A DNA stretch of 64,000 bases, taken from positions 1 to 64,000 of the forward strand of contig NZ_VOOR01000032.1 of NCBI RefSeq assembly GCF_007993045.1. Reading direction: 5' to 3'. Below the pieces are notes generated by a model, which worked only from the letters and a program-made list of their open reading frames with translations, was not told the DNA's origin and did not search any database. Source of the stretch: Phaeodactylibacter luteus. GTDB taxonomy: Bacteria; Bacteroidota; Bacteroidia; Chitinophagales; Saprospiraceae. The position numbers and the translations under genes are program-made. Every line of letters starts with the position of its first letter. Positions within the stretch are counted from its first letter, which is position 1. Positions 34,622 through 44,300 of this stretch are shown piece after piece.

Positions 34622-35956
34622 ATGGGCAAATTACCAAAACCAAGATTCAACCTCAAAGCCCCAAATGCCGATTCGGAAACGCTTATCTTCCTTGTTTTAC
34701 GCTACAAAGGAAAGCGGCTCCAATACTCTACCGGACTCAATATCCATCCCCAAGATTGGGATGGTAGGGCGCAACGTCCTTTCGCCAGAGAGCGACGGAA
34801 TGACCTCTTTGTCATCAAACGCAAGTTGGATGACCTAGCGACCTATTGTATGGACATATTTATTGCCTCAGAATATGGTCGAATTTCGCTGGAAGCGTTC
34901 AAAGAGGAGTTAGACATCAAAATCGGCAAAACGGAAACTCCTGAGCAGGAAGAGGGCGATTCAGACGATAGAATTCCCTTCCTTAAATTCCTCGACCTCG
35001 AAATAGCCGAAATGAAAGCTGCCAAGATGAAACGCGGTAGCTGGAAGGTCTTTGAGACCCATGCAGGCCGCATCAAGAAGTTTGCCGCTGAGGTGTATGG
35101 AACTCGCGGCTTCACTTATGAGGATGTAGACTGGAACCTTCGCCTCAAGCTGATCGATTGGCTTGCCAAGCAGAATACTCAGCTTGCCTACGGCAACAAG
35201 ACACTGAAAGTATTGAGGCAATTTTTGGAGCGGGCGCGACGGAAAAAGCTGCACTCCCATACGGACTACCTCGGAGAAGGGTGGGTGGTATCCAGAAAGA
35301 AAGCGGAAGGCCAACTGGTCACGCTTTCTAATGATGAACTTGGTATTCTGGCAGAAATGAAACTCGCTGGCTTTTTGGCGAAAGTCAGAGATATATGCCT
35401 GATCGGGGCAGGAACGGGGCAACGATGGAGCGACTTTTCGCGCTACAGCCAAGACCACTTCTACCGCACCCTAAAAGGTGCAACCATTCTTTCGGTCATC
35501 TCTACTAAGACCGATACGCCGGTCAAGGTTCCCGTTAATCTCTTCCCCTGGCTACTTTCAGTTTTGGAGCGGAACGATTACGCTACGCCCAAGATGTCGA
35601 TGCAGAAATTCAATGACGGCCTGAAGCAGCTTTGCAAGCTGGCAGGCTTCGATGAACGCTTGCTCATCGTGGAGCAATATATCGGGCGCAAGGCAACGGT
35701 AACCAAGTCTTTTGCGCATAAATATGAACTGGTTTCCTCTCATATCTGTCGTCGCAGTTTTGCGACCAACCTCTACCGCATGGGCTACAGCCTTGCCCAA
35801 ATTATGCCGATGACCGGCCACGCTACCGAATCGCAGCTACGACAATATATCGGCATAGACGGCGAAATGAACGCTGAGGAAATTGCCCTCAACATCATGG
35901 CACAGCAAAGCCGTCAACCCGACGGCGGTGCTAAGGCAAAAGCACTGGGTGCTTAA
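34622..35956 (+). CDS. CTnDOT-family tyrosine integrase of the island
   Basis: This protein of 444 residues has the three-domain form of Bacteroidota conjugative-element integrases. An arm-binding N terminus (about 1-100, FLVLRYKGKRLQYSTGLNI) is followed by a SAM-like core-binding domain (about 118-215) and a catalytic domain. Catalytic residues are visible in GAGTGQRWSDFSR (Arg), in HICRRSFATNLYRMGY (His and Arg), in MTGHATESQLRQYIG (His, and Tyr as nucleophile). It would insert and excise the element by site-specific recombination. It marks the left end of the foreign segment: it faces inward, composition changes here, and metal-resistance and mobile-element genes follow. It is unrelated in sequence to the recombinase at 6081. 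Confidence 0.92.
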   Translation: MGKLPKPRFNLKAPNADSETLIFLVLRYKGKRLQYSTGLNIHPQDWDGRAQRPFARERRNDLFVIKRKLDDLATYCMDIFIASEYGRISLEAFKEELDIKIGKTETPEQEEGDSDDRIPFLKFLDLEIAEMKAAKMKRGSWKVFETHAGRIKKFAAEVYGTRGFTYEDVDWNLRLKLIDWLAKQNTQLAYGNKTLKVLRQFLERARRKKLHSHTDYLGEGWVVSRKKAEGQLVTLSNDELGILAEMKLAGFLAKVRDICLIGAGTGQRWSDFSRYSQDHFYRTLKGATILSVISTKTDTPVKVPVNLFPWLLSVLERNDYATPKMSMQKFNDGLKQLCKLAGFDERLLIVEQYIGRKATVTKSFAHKYELVSSHICRRSFATNLYRMGYSLAQIMPMTGHATESQLRQYIGIDGEMNAEEIALNIMAQQSRQPDGGAKAKALGA

Positions 35957-35986
35957 TTATTCATTGCTCTTGAAAAGAAAAAATCC

Positions 35987-36694
35987 ATGCAAAACATACT
36001 CTTCAATAACGACTTCGGAAAGTCCATCAAGAAACTGCGGGCGATACTCCCGAAACTGTGCTTTAGCTTGCTTATTGCTACCTATCTTATCTCGGCCATC
36101 ATCATGGGCATCTTCCATGCTCAGAATGCGGCAAATATTGGCTTTATGATAGCGGCTTTTCTAGTGCCGCTGGCTATCCAAGCGGGCAGGGGAACGCTGG
36201 TATTCTTCTTCCAGCTTAACCCCGCTCAGATTCAGGGCAAGTTGTCATTCGGGATAATTGCCGCTACTGCTTTGCTTATCCTTTCCCTGATCGAGGCGGT
36301 GTTGGTACTCAAGCCTTATGGCTATACCTGGATAGTTTCCGTTTCTACCCTCATGCTAATCGGTTGGGTGATTGAAATAATGATACTGCGCGAAACTATA
36401 CTAGCGACACAAATGGAGCTATTTTCGGATAAGGAACGGTGGCAGGAAGTAAAAGCTTTCTACTTGGCAAAGGCAGAGCTTAAGCACTTCATCGCCGAAC
36501 TAGAGGCAGGAAAAATGCCGGAGATAACACCACAGGTATTGCTGCCAGTAAGCGATGAACAAACCTATCCTCAAGAACCGGAAGCGCCAACCGAACAGGA
36601 AAGCGACCCAGCCGCTGATTTGCTCAAAGAGTTAAACGAGCATTTGCGGGGAAAGGGGAACCGCCCTTTTCCATCGATGGGGAAGGGCGAATAA
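35987..36694 (+). CDS. Island membrane protein of unknown function
   Basis: This protein of 235 residues has four predicted transmembrane helices (about 22-42, 51-70, 80-100 and 108-128). A cytoplasmic helical tail follows (about 135-175, QMELFSDKERWQEVKAFYLA), then an acidic Pro/Glu-rich C terminus. I do not recognise a named family, but such genes often follow the integrase in Bacteroidota islands. It lies 30 bases after the integrase and is probably co-transcribed. Its 3' end overlaps another open frame (36619-36942), and the sequence GGGGAAAGGGG lies in the overlap. Confidence 0.7.
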   Translation: MQNILFNNDFGKSIKKLRAILPKLCFSLLIATYLISAIIMGIFHAQNAANIGFMIAAFLVPLAIQAGRGTLVFFFQLNPAQIQGKLSFGIIAATALLILSLIEAVLVLKPYGYTWIVSVSTLMLIGWVIEIMILRETILATQMELFSDKERWQEVKAFYLAKAELKHFIAELEAGKMPEITPQVLLPVSDEQTYPQEPEAPTEQESDPAADLLKELNEHLRGKGNRPFPSMGKGE

Positions 36695-36942
36695 GTGCCA
36701 CCTTTTACGGGGTTCTGCTGGATAGTGATGACCCGTTCCTTGGCCATAATCTCGACCGATTAGAAAAACGATTTAGGGAAAGATACACGGCCTCACTCGA
36801 AAAGCACCAAGCGCGGGAAGCAGAAAGCAAACCACCTCACCAGACCGTTTTGAAATCCATGCAGGAGAATGAAAAACGGCTGCTTATGGTACGAATATTA
36901 CGACATCAGCTACTAGATGAACCGCTTAATTTGGAGATTTGA
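36619..36942 (+). CDS. Open frame without start codon, possible frameshifted extension
   Basis: An open frame of 107 codons overlaps the end of the membrane protein gene in a different frame and ends at TGA 36940-36942. It has no ATG until midway, yet reads protein-like: GEGRISATFYGVLLDSDDPF, then HNLDRLEKRFRERYTASLEK and KSMQENEKRLLMVRILRHQL. It may be expressed from a rare start or by frameshifting in the GGGGAAAGGGG stretch near 36648-36658. It could equally be a decayed second gene. No function is recognised. Confidence 0.4.
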   Translation, partial: FAQRVKRAFAGKGEPPFSIDGEGRISATFYGVLLDSDDPFLGHNLDRLEKRFRERYTASLEKHQAREAESKPPHQTVLKSMQENEKRLLMVRILRHQLLDEPLNLEI

Positions 36943-37183
36943 AAATAGCCCTTCCACTTCGGGAGGGCTTATTTTTTGCCCTAAAATGTTAAAAAGTGTT
37001 AAAGTTTGCTTTGGATGGAATTTCCCAGATTATCCCATTTGATTTCACTTAGTTCCAAGTGATATTCCAGATGATTTCATATCGTTTCAAATCGGCACAA
37101 CATGGACACAAGTCGCTGTTTTATAGTTATTTGTGCGCAATTGTTCTTTTCTATAGATTGCCAAAAATTAAACAATTCACGAT

Positions 37184-37495
37184 ATGGAAATCAGAGATAA
37201 CGGGGTCGTGCTACATTCCGTCACCCCACACCAATTGAAGGAGATTTTGCGGGAAATGATCCGCGAAGAATTTACCAATGTTAACGAGGAAATTCAGCGG
37301 GTTATCGGGGAAGATGACCTGGTTAGCACCGGCACGGCTTGCCGCTTGCTCGGTATGTGTTCTAAGCAACTCCGTTATTTGGTCAATGAAGGGCATTTTA
37401 CAGTGTTTCACCACATGAAGGAAAAAAGATATATTCGGGCAGAGTTACTTGAGTTTCGCAATAAGCAACGAATCAGTAAGCTATACAAGAAATAG
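37184..37495 (+). CDS. Excisionase-like helix-turn-helix protein
   Basis: This protein of 103 residues has an N-terminal amphipathic helix (LKEILREMIREEFTNVNEEI) and a C-terminal MerR/excisionase-type HTH (HTH_17). The HTH shows LVSTGTACRLLGMCSKQLRY, NEGHFTVFHHMKEKRYIRAE and a final basic stretch. Proteins of this shape occur near integrases of Bacteroidota mobile elements and act as excision or regulatory factors. The 241-base gap before it contains several TGATATT/ATTTCA-like motifs but no further gene. It is transcribed towards the convergent metal-efflux operon. Confidence 0.82.
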   Translation: MEIRDNGVVLHSVTPHQLKEILREMIREEFTNVNEEIQRVIGEDDLVSTGTACRLLGMCSKQLRYLVNEGHFTVFHHMKEKRYIRAELLEFRNKQRISKLYKK

Positions 37496-37593
37496 CTGCA
37501 TTGACCGTCAAGTAATATTGCCGACTTTAAGATGATTTATCTTTTATTCCCGCTAGCAACGAAAACTCTTCCTTTATATGAAAGAAGAAGAAT

Positions 37594-40041
37594 CTAACGG
37601 GGATATGCTAGCAAACGCAAGGCATTTGCAACTACAACCAGGGTCGACCCTTCATGTGCAACGACCGCCGGTCCGATTTGTGCGACACCAAACAGAGTCA
37701 GAGGAACCAGAATAGCCACCATGCCAAGGCTGATCCAGAGATTCTGCTTAATAATCCATTTTGCTTTTCTACTCAACCCAATCGCAAAAGGTAGATTATC
37801 CAATCGGTTTGCCATGAGCGCAATATCTGCTGTTTGAAGTGCTACATCCGAACCCGCCGCTCCCATTGCTATACCAACCGTACTTTTTGCCATAGCAGGG
37901 GCATCATTAACACCGTCACCGATCATTGCTACTTTCCCTTCTTTCTGCTTCAAATCTTCAATAGCATTGACCTTGTCTTCAGGTAATAGATTTCCCATAG
38001 GATCAGTAATGCCGATGTTTTTTGCCACGGCATTTGCTACTTTTTGATTATCGCCAGTGAGCATTATCATTCGTTGAATGCCAATCTCCTTTAACTTGCC
38101 TAGCGTGGCAGCAGCTTCCGGGCGAGCAACATCCATTACTGAGATTATTCCTAAATATTGACCATCACGATGGACAATCATCGCAGTATGCCCTTCCTCC
38201 TCAAGCTCTGTCATCTTCTGATCTATTCCCTGTGGTATTTCAGCCCCCGTTAGTTCTTTGAATAATCTGCGATTACCAATGTGAACGATTTTATTCTCAA
38301 GCGTTGCCTTAATGCCGCGTGCTGTGAGAGCTTCCAGATTCTGTGCCTTTGGAAGGTTTATATTTTTCAATTCTGCCTGTCCACCTTCTACTATAGCTGC
38401 TGCCAAAGGATGATCGCTCAGTTCCTCGACGGCAACAGCAACACTTAGCAAAGTTTCCTTATCTATCGAATCAAATGGTATGGAGTGAGTTAACCTAGGC
38501 TTTCCTTCCGTCAATGTTCCGGTTTTATCGAAAGCAAGTGCATTCAAGCTACCCAAATCCTCTAACGGACGACCTCCTTTTATGAGTACGCCCTGTCGGG
38601 CTGCCCTTGCTACTCCGGCTAACACAGCACTGGGTGTAGATATAGCTAAGGCACAAGGTGATGCGGCAACCAGCACTGCCATTGCCCGGTAGAAACTATC
38701 GGCAAAGGTTTCATCCAGTACTAAAAAAGCAAACAATAATATTACCACCAAGATCAGTACGGCAGGTACGAAATAGCGTTCAAACTTATCGGTCAACCGT
38801 TGCGTAGGTGATTTCTGAGTTTCGGCTTCCTTAACGAGTTCGACTAGTTTAGAAAGAGTGCTATCTTTCGCCAATTTCAAGACTTTTACCTCCAGAGCAC
38901 CACTACCATTTATCGTCCCCGCAAAGGCTCTGTTTTCAGCCGGGAGCTGATCAAGTTCGTAGGTTACGGCAGTATCAGCAACCGCATTTTTATCAACGGG
39001 TACGCTTTCTCCCGTTATTGGCGCTTGATCAACAGCACTGTTTCCGTTGATGATCACCCCATCAGCGGCAATCTTTGTATTAGGTTTGACGATTATGACA
39101 TCCCCAATTTCTAGTTCCTCGACGCCAAGCTCTACTACCTCATTATTTCGTCGGACTAACGCCGTGGGAGGAGCAAGATCAGAAAGAGCTGCTATGGACT
39201 TTCGGGCCCGACTCATCGCATAGTTTTCCAATGCATGCCCCAAGCTGAATAAAAACAGCAATAAAGCTGCCTCTTCCCATTTTCCTAGGGAAGCTGCTCC
39301 GGCACCAGCAACCAGCATTAAGAAATCAATTTCAAATTGCCCCTTACGAACGGTTGCTATCGCTTCCAGAAGTGTAAAATATCCACCCAGGAGTAATGCT
39401 ACGACGAAAAGTCCAATATTGAAATGTTCGGCAACACCAGATTGAAATGAGAGGATCAAGCCCGCTAACCAGAACACACCGCTTCCAATGGCAAAATACA
39501 ATTCGGTGTTCTCACCCAGTATTCCACCGTGAGTATGGCCGTGGTTGTGATCCTGGTCGTGCTCATGGTCTTTTTCACCATCATGAGGGTGGTTAATTTG
39601 TGAAAGGGTCTCAATTTGGAGTTTGGCACTTTCAATTGTTTCAAACACCTCTTTTTCGCCGATAATTTCACTATCCCACTCTAGGCGTAGGACGCCAGAT
39701 ACGGAGACGACCGCTTCCAGAATACCTGCTTTTTCAAGCAAAGCCACTTCGATTCGGCGTGCATGTCTTTGATGCCGGACTCCTTTTACATTCAAAAGAG
39801 TATGCCGAAAACGGTGCGTTAAAGCTGCTCCCGTTCTACTAGCGATTTGCTTGACTTTACTCAAAGTGATCAGTTCCGGCTGATAATGTATACAGATAAG
39901 CGATGGTTCTGCTTGCTCGATATGAACATATTCTATCCCCGCTTCACCTGTCAGGCTTTCAACCAGACGATCAACACAATTATCCTTTTGATCAGGAAGG
40001 GAAGGTAATAATACTGGTATTTTAATCTTTAGTTTTTTCAT
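37594..40041 (-). CDS. P1B-4-type heavy-metal ATPase (Co/Zn/Cd exporter)
   Basis: This protein of 815 residues has two degenerate N-terminal HMA-like domains (about 1-135) and a His-rich stretch (HDGEKDHEHDQDHNHGHTHGG). The core is a P-type ATPase: the TGES actuator motif, the phosphorylated Asp505 in DKTGTLTEG, the GDGVNDAPAM hinge, and a membrane metal site SPC (461-463) in place of CPC. The last helix carries HEGST and NALRLL. SPC with HEG(G/S)T defines the P1B-4 subgroup, which exports Co, Fe or Zn/Cd ions. It is the last gene of a leftward run behind the CzcB-like adaptor, 95 bases away across a perfect 16-bp hairpin. Confidence 0.9.
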   Translation of the reverse strand: MKKLKIKIPVLLPSLPDQKDNCVDRLVESLTGEAGIEYVHIEQAEPSLICIHYQPELITLSKVKQIASRTGAALTHRFRHTLLNVKGVRHQRHARRIEVALLEKAGILEAVVSVSGVLRLEWDSEIIGEKEVFETIESAKLQIETLSQINHPHDGEKDHEHDQDHNHGHTHGGILGENTELYFAIGSGVFWLAGLILSFQSGVAEHFNIGLFVVALLLGGYFTLLEAIATVRKGQFEIDFLMLVAGAGAASLGKWEEAALLLFLFSLGHALENYAMSRARKSIAALSDLAPPTALVRRNNEVVELGVEELEIGDVIIVKPNTKIAADGVIINGNSAVDQAPITGESVPVDKNAVADTAVTYELDQLPAENRAFAGTINGSGALEVKVLKLAKDSTLSKLVELVKEAETQKSPTQRLTDKFERYFVPAVLILVVILLFAFLVLDETFADSFYRAMAVLVAASPCALAISTPSAVLAGVARAARQGVLIKGGRPLEDLGSLNALAFDKTGTLTEGKPRLTHSIPFDSIDKETLLSVAVAVEELSDHPLAAAIVEGGQAELKNINLPKAQNLEALTARGIKATLENKIVHIGNRRLFKELTGAEIPQGIDQKMTELEEEGHTAMIVHRDGQYLGIISVMDVARPEAAATLGKLKEIGIQRMIMLTGDNQKVANAVAKNIGITDPMGNLLPEDKVNAIEDLKQKEGKVAMIGDGVNDAPAMAKSTVGIAMGAAGSDVALQTADIALMANRLDNLPFAIGLSRKAKWIIKQNLWISLGMVAILVPLTLFGVAQIGPAVVAHEGSTLVVVANALRLLAYPR

Positions 40042-40096
40042 TAGGCTAATCGGTTGAAGTGCAAAATTGGTTAGCGTTCTAAAGACATGCTTTCCG

Positions 40097-40133
40097 TTCT
40101 CTAGAGCGGGACGGAATGTCCCGCTCTAGAGAA
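40097..40133. terminator. Perfect 16-bp inverted repeat between efflux genes
   Basis: TTCTCTAGAGCGGGAC (40097-40112) is exactly complementary to GTCCCGCTCTAGAGAA (40118-40133), with loop GGAAT. It starts 4 bases past the stop of the adaptor gene. There is no T run on the leftward side, so it may be a partial terminator, an RNA-stability hairpin or a repeat rather than a full stop. Confidence 0.6.
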
Positions 40134-40136
40134 ATT

Positions 40137-41354
40137 TTAATGTTCGTGTTCAAGTTCGCCCTTCATCATCTGGGCAGCCAGATAATAGGCCTGATCGGTG
40201 ACAAAGCGCGTACCATCTGGCAAAACCTCCAGTGGTTCTACGGCAACAAATCCATTATCCTTTTCCCCCACCTTCACTGATACGCGCCGAAAATGTTTGC
40301 CATCTGGAGTTTCCTCTTCCTGAATGAAGATATAGTTGAGGCCACCTTCTGAAATGACGGCCCCTTCCGGAAGTGCCTTTACGGTGGCTGCGTCATTCCA
40401 GATTTTTGCCTCGACATAGGCTCCACGTATAAAATTTGGGTTTTTGCCGTCAATATGCCCATGTACCCTTACTGTCTTGTTTTCCATATTAAAAGAGCGT
40501 CCCACTAGTCGGACTTCTCCTGCAAACACTTCCGAACTCAAGGAAGGTAGGGTGAAGCTGATGGGCATGCCTTCCTGTACTTGAGAAATATTGCTTTCAA
40601 AGACATCCAATTCCAGATGAACATGCTGATTATTCACGATCTCGTAGAGCATTTCCGACGGCTGCACATAGCGTCCCTGATTAATGTTCAGGTTGGTAAT
40701 ATAACCTGATATAGGGGCAGTGATGCCAATCGTTGAGAAGACCTTTCCACTGGAGACTTGTTCAGGATCGATTCCCAAATAGCGAAGTTTGGCTGCCAGC
40801 CCTTTGGCTTGCGCCTCTTGTCTTTTTAATACACTGGTGGCCTCCTGCAAACTTTTCAATACACCTGCATTAGCACCACTAAGTTCCTGCTGGCGGGATA
40901 CTTCCTGTCGGGAAAATTCCAGTTGAGCCACTACTTCCAGATAATCCTGCTGTAGTTGCAGATAGTCTGGATGTTCCAGGCGGGCTAGTACCGTTCCTTG
41001 TTTCACATAGCTTCCTATGAGATATTCTCCTTTGGTAGACTGTACAAAGCCGTTAGCCGGTGCAGTAACAGTAGCGATTTCATCAGGAGGAAGGTCTAAA
41101 ACACCGTTAGCCTTAATAAACCCAGTGATCTTCAACTCTTCCATTTTTCCAATAGTAAGACCGATGGTTTTTATCTGCTCATTGGTTAATTCCACTTCTG
41201 TATCTGAATGAGATTCTTCTGCTATCTCTTGCTGCTCTGTGTGGGGTTCTCCGTGGTCATGGCCATCTTCAGCATGGGTGTGATCTGAACTGCACGCAAA
41301 TGCAAAAATGACTATGGAGAGAAGAGGTAATAAACATTTATATGTAATAGACAT
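40137..41354 (-). CDS. RND periplasmic adaptor lipoprotein, CzcB/CusB family
   Basis: This protein of 405 residues is a lipoprotein (lipobox FAC near residue 21), followed by a His/Glu-rich segment (HTHAEDGHDHGEPHTEQQ) likely to bind metal. The membrane-fusion fold follows: a barrel-sandwich half (IATVTAPANGFVQSTKGEY), a coiled-coil hairpin (about 145-205, rich in Gln/Glu), the second half of the lipoyl-like domain (STIGITAPISGYITNLNINQ), and beta-barrel and membrane-proximal domains. It connects the CzcA pump to the outer-membrane channel. It lies 12 bases downstream of the CzcA-OMF fusion gene. Substrate is inferred from the partner pump as Zn/Co/Cd. Confidence 0.9.
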   Translation of the reverse strand: MSITYKCLLPLLSIVIFAFACSSDHTHAEDGHDHGEPHTEQQEIAEESHSDTEVELTNEQIKTIGLTIGKMEELKITGFIKANGVLDLPPDEIATVTAPANGFVQSTKGEYLIGSYVKQGTVLARLEHPDYLQLQQDYLEVVAQLEFSRQEVSRQQELSGANAGVLKSLQEATSVLKRQEAQAKGLAAKLRYLGIDPEQVSSGKVFSTIGITAPISGYITNLNINQGRYVQPSEMLYEIVNNQHVHLELDVFESNISQVQEGMPISFTLPSLSSEVFAGEVRLVGRSFNMENKTVRVHGHIDGKNPNFIRGAYVEAKIWNDAATVKALPEGAVISEGGLNYIFIQEEETPDGKHFRRVSVKVGEKDNGFVAVEPLEVLPDGTRFVTDQAYYLAAQMMKGELEHEH

Positions 41355-41366
41355 GGTATTTCAAGA

Positions 41367-44300
41367 TTAGAGGTTGAGATAATTGATGAGCACTACTGTA
41401 CGATTGTACCGCCTGAGATCTTCCAGATATTGGAGTTCCAGCAAAAACGCCTGTTCGAGTGCCTGCACGAATTCGACATAGCCGATTTCTCCTGCTTCGT
41501 AACGAAGCCGTCCAGTGCGCAGTAGCTCTTTAGCGTATTGCTCTCCCTGCTCATCATAGAAATCAAGCGCCTGCTCCGCTTGTCGCAAATCTTGCTGTAA
41601 CTCCAGCAATTGCCTTTGCAAAAGAACGCGACTCGTCTGTTGTTGTGAGCGGGCGATCTGTTGCTGGGCCTCAGCGGCATCTATTCGCTTGCGCTGTGCA
41701 CCCTGGAAAATGGGAATACTCACCCCCAGACGCACGCCACTCAAGCCGTTTACACCACCGAATTCTTGATAAGCATAACCGATGTTAAATTCCGGTAGGA
41801 GTTCATTGCGCTCTACTTCCAGCTGCTGCCCTGCAACTACTTGCAATTGCTCATTATAGGCAAGCAGTGGGTGATCCGTTAAACTATCGGTATTATTGAT
41901 AGGAAAGCGTTGACTTTCATTTACACTGGGTATTAGGTCATCCGCAGAATTGAGCAACAATTGCAATTGTTGTTCCAGCATCACTACCCCTTCATTATTC
42001 TGCCGATACCCGAGCCGCAGATTTTCCAGTTTATTTCTGGCCGTCAGCAATTCAAGCGGTGAGGTAGCACCGGTTTCCACTCGAACCGTTGCCATGTTCA
42101 CAAAGGATTGATAAAGCGTATCGAAATGATCGTAGAGTTCGACTCGCTTATAGAGGCTGAACCAGTCTGCATAGATGGTAGCTGCCATTTGCTCGACTTC
42201 TCTTTCGGTGAGTGCCTGACGCTGTCGGGCTAAGTCCGTTTGGCTCGACAATAAGTTGTTCCTTGCACGGTAGACCTTGGGTAAGGCAAACGATTGCTGC
42301 ACACCAAAACCGTGTTCGGCCAAACTATTCGTTCCTCCCAAGCCGTCACCATTGTAGAAGAACTGTGTTTTGGGTAGTTCAAAACCGCTGCCCTCCAACA
42401 TTTGGCGTTGCATCACCGCCAATTCAGCCGCTTCCAACGCAGGATAATTGGATTTCGTTTCGTTCACCACTTCTTGCAAGGATAACGGGCGTTGTGCCTG
42501 CGCCGACCAAGGAAAGGCTAACAAACACAGACCGATCATTAGTGTCGTATTCATCCGTCGTTGCTGCCATCTAGCCAGCCAACTATATAAAATAGGTAGC
42601 ACCACCAGTGTCAGAATAGTAGCGGTAATTAGGCCTCCGATCACTACGGTCGCTAAAGGACGTTGTACTTCCGCACCACCCGAAGTAGAGAGAGCCATCG
42701 GTAAAAAACCAAGGGAGGCCACGGCTGCGGTCATTAGTACAGGGCGGAGCCTTACACTTGTTCCTTTCAATATCCGTTCACGGACATTGCTCATCCCTTC
42801 TTTTTCCAACTGATTGAAATAGGCAATTAATACAATACCGTTCAATACTGCCACTCCGAATAAGGCAATAAAACCTATTCCGGCTGAGATACTAAAAGGC
42901 ATGCCTCTGAGTGATAGCGCCCATATACCACCGATTGCGGATAGCGGAATAGCGGTAAAAATGAGCGCGGATTGGCTAAGCGAACCAAAGGTGAAGTAGA
43001 GTAGTATGAAAATGATGGCTAAAGCAACCGGTACCGCAACGGAAAGCCTTGCTTGGGCTTTAACCAAATTCTCAAATTGACCGCCGTAGGTAAGATAGTA
43101 ACCGGGCGGCAGCTGAAGCTCTTTATCAACAATGGCCTGCATTTCCTTTACCAGTGTTTCTGTATCCTTGCTGCCAGCGTTCACGCCCACTACGATCCGG
43201 CGTTTGGTGTCATCTCGCGAGATTTGCATTGGGGCCTCCTCGAAGCGAACTTCTGCCACCTCCTCCAGCGGAATTTGCTGCCCATTATCGAGCGGAATAT
43301 AGAGCTGTTGTACATTCGTTATTTCTTGGCGATAATCAGCTTGTAATCGCACCACCAGATCGAAACGGCGATCTCCTTCATAAATAGTGCCTGCACGCTC
43401 ACCGGCGAATGCCGTGCGAATGACCCGGTTAACTTCCCGAACCTGCAAGCCATACTGAGCTAGCTTATCATATTTGAAACGAATAACGATTTGTGGCATA
43501 CCGACGATCTGTTCGGTTTTAATGGAGGCAATCCCTTCAATGCTATTAAAGAGTCGCTCTGCCTCTTTTGCCTTTTGGAAGAGTACATCAAGGTCTTCCC
43601 CGTATATTTTGACGGCAATGTCCGCCCGTGACCCCGTAAGTAACTCATTGAAGCGTAGTTGGATGGGTTGAGAAAACTCATAATTGACACCGGGGATTTC
43701 GGATAACACCTCTTCAAAGCGCTCAAACATCTCGGTTCGGGAAGATGCACTGCCCCATTCTTCCTTTGGCATCATCGTAACTGCAAAGTCACCGATTTCA
43801 ATAGGCATGGGATCAGTAGGAATTTCAGCGGCACCAATGCGAGCGACAACATCGATCACCTCCGGGAAAGACTCTTTCAATTTAGTAGCTACCAAATTGG
43901 ATACTTCTACACTCTGGGATAGAGAACTGCCTGGAGCCAGAATTTGCTGTACCGCAAGGTCACCTTCATCCAATGTGGGAATAAACTCACCACCCAGTCG
44001 GGAGAATTGCCACAAACTGATGCAAAACAAAATAAGGGTCAGGGCAATGACAAGTGTTTTAAATCGTAACGCAAGTTCAATGACTGGTCGGTAGATACGT
44101 TGAAAAAAGCCCATGATCCGATCAGCGATGGTGCGCTTGTCGACGACCTCTTTGTTGAGTGCCAGGGCAGTCATCATCGGGACATAAGTGAGCGACAATA
44201 TGAGCGCGCCAAGAATGGCAAAACCTACGGTCATCGCCATGGGACGAAACATTTTTCCTTCAATGCCAGTGAGTGCGAGAATAGGAATGTAAACCATTAG

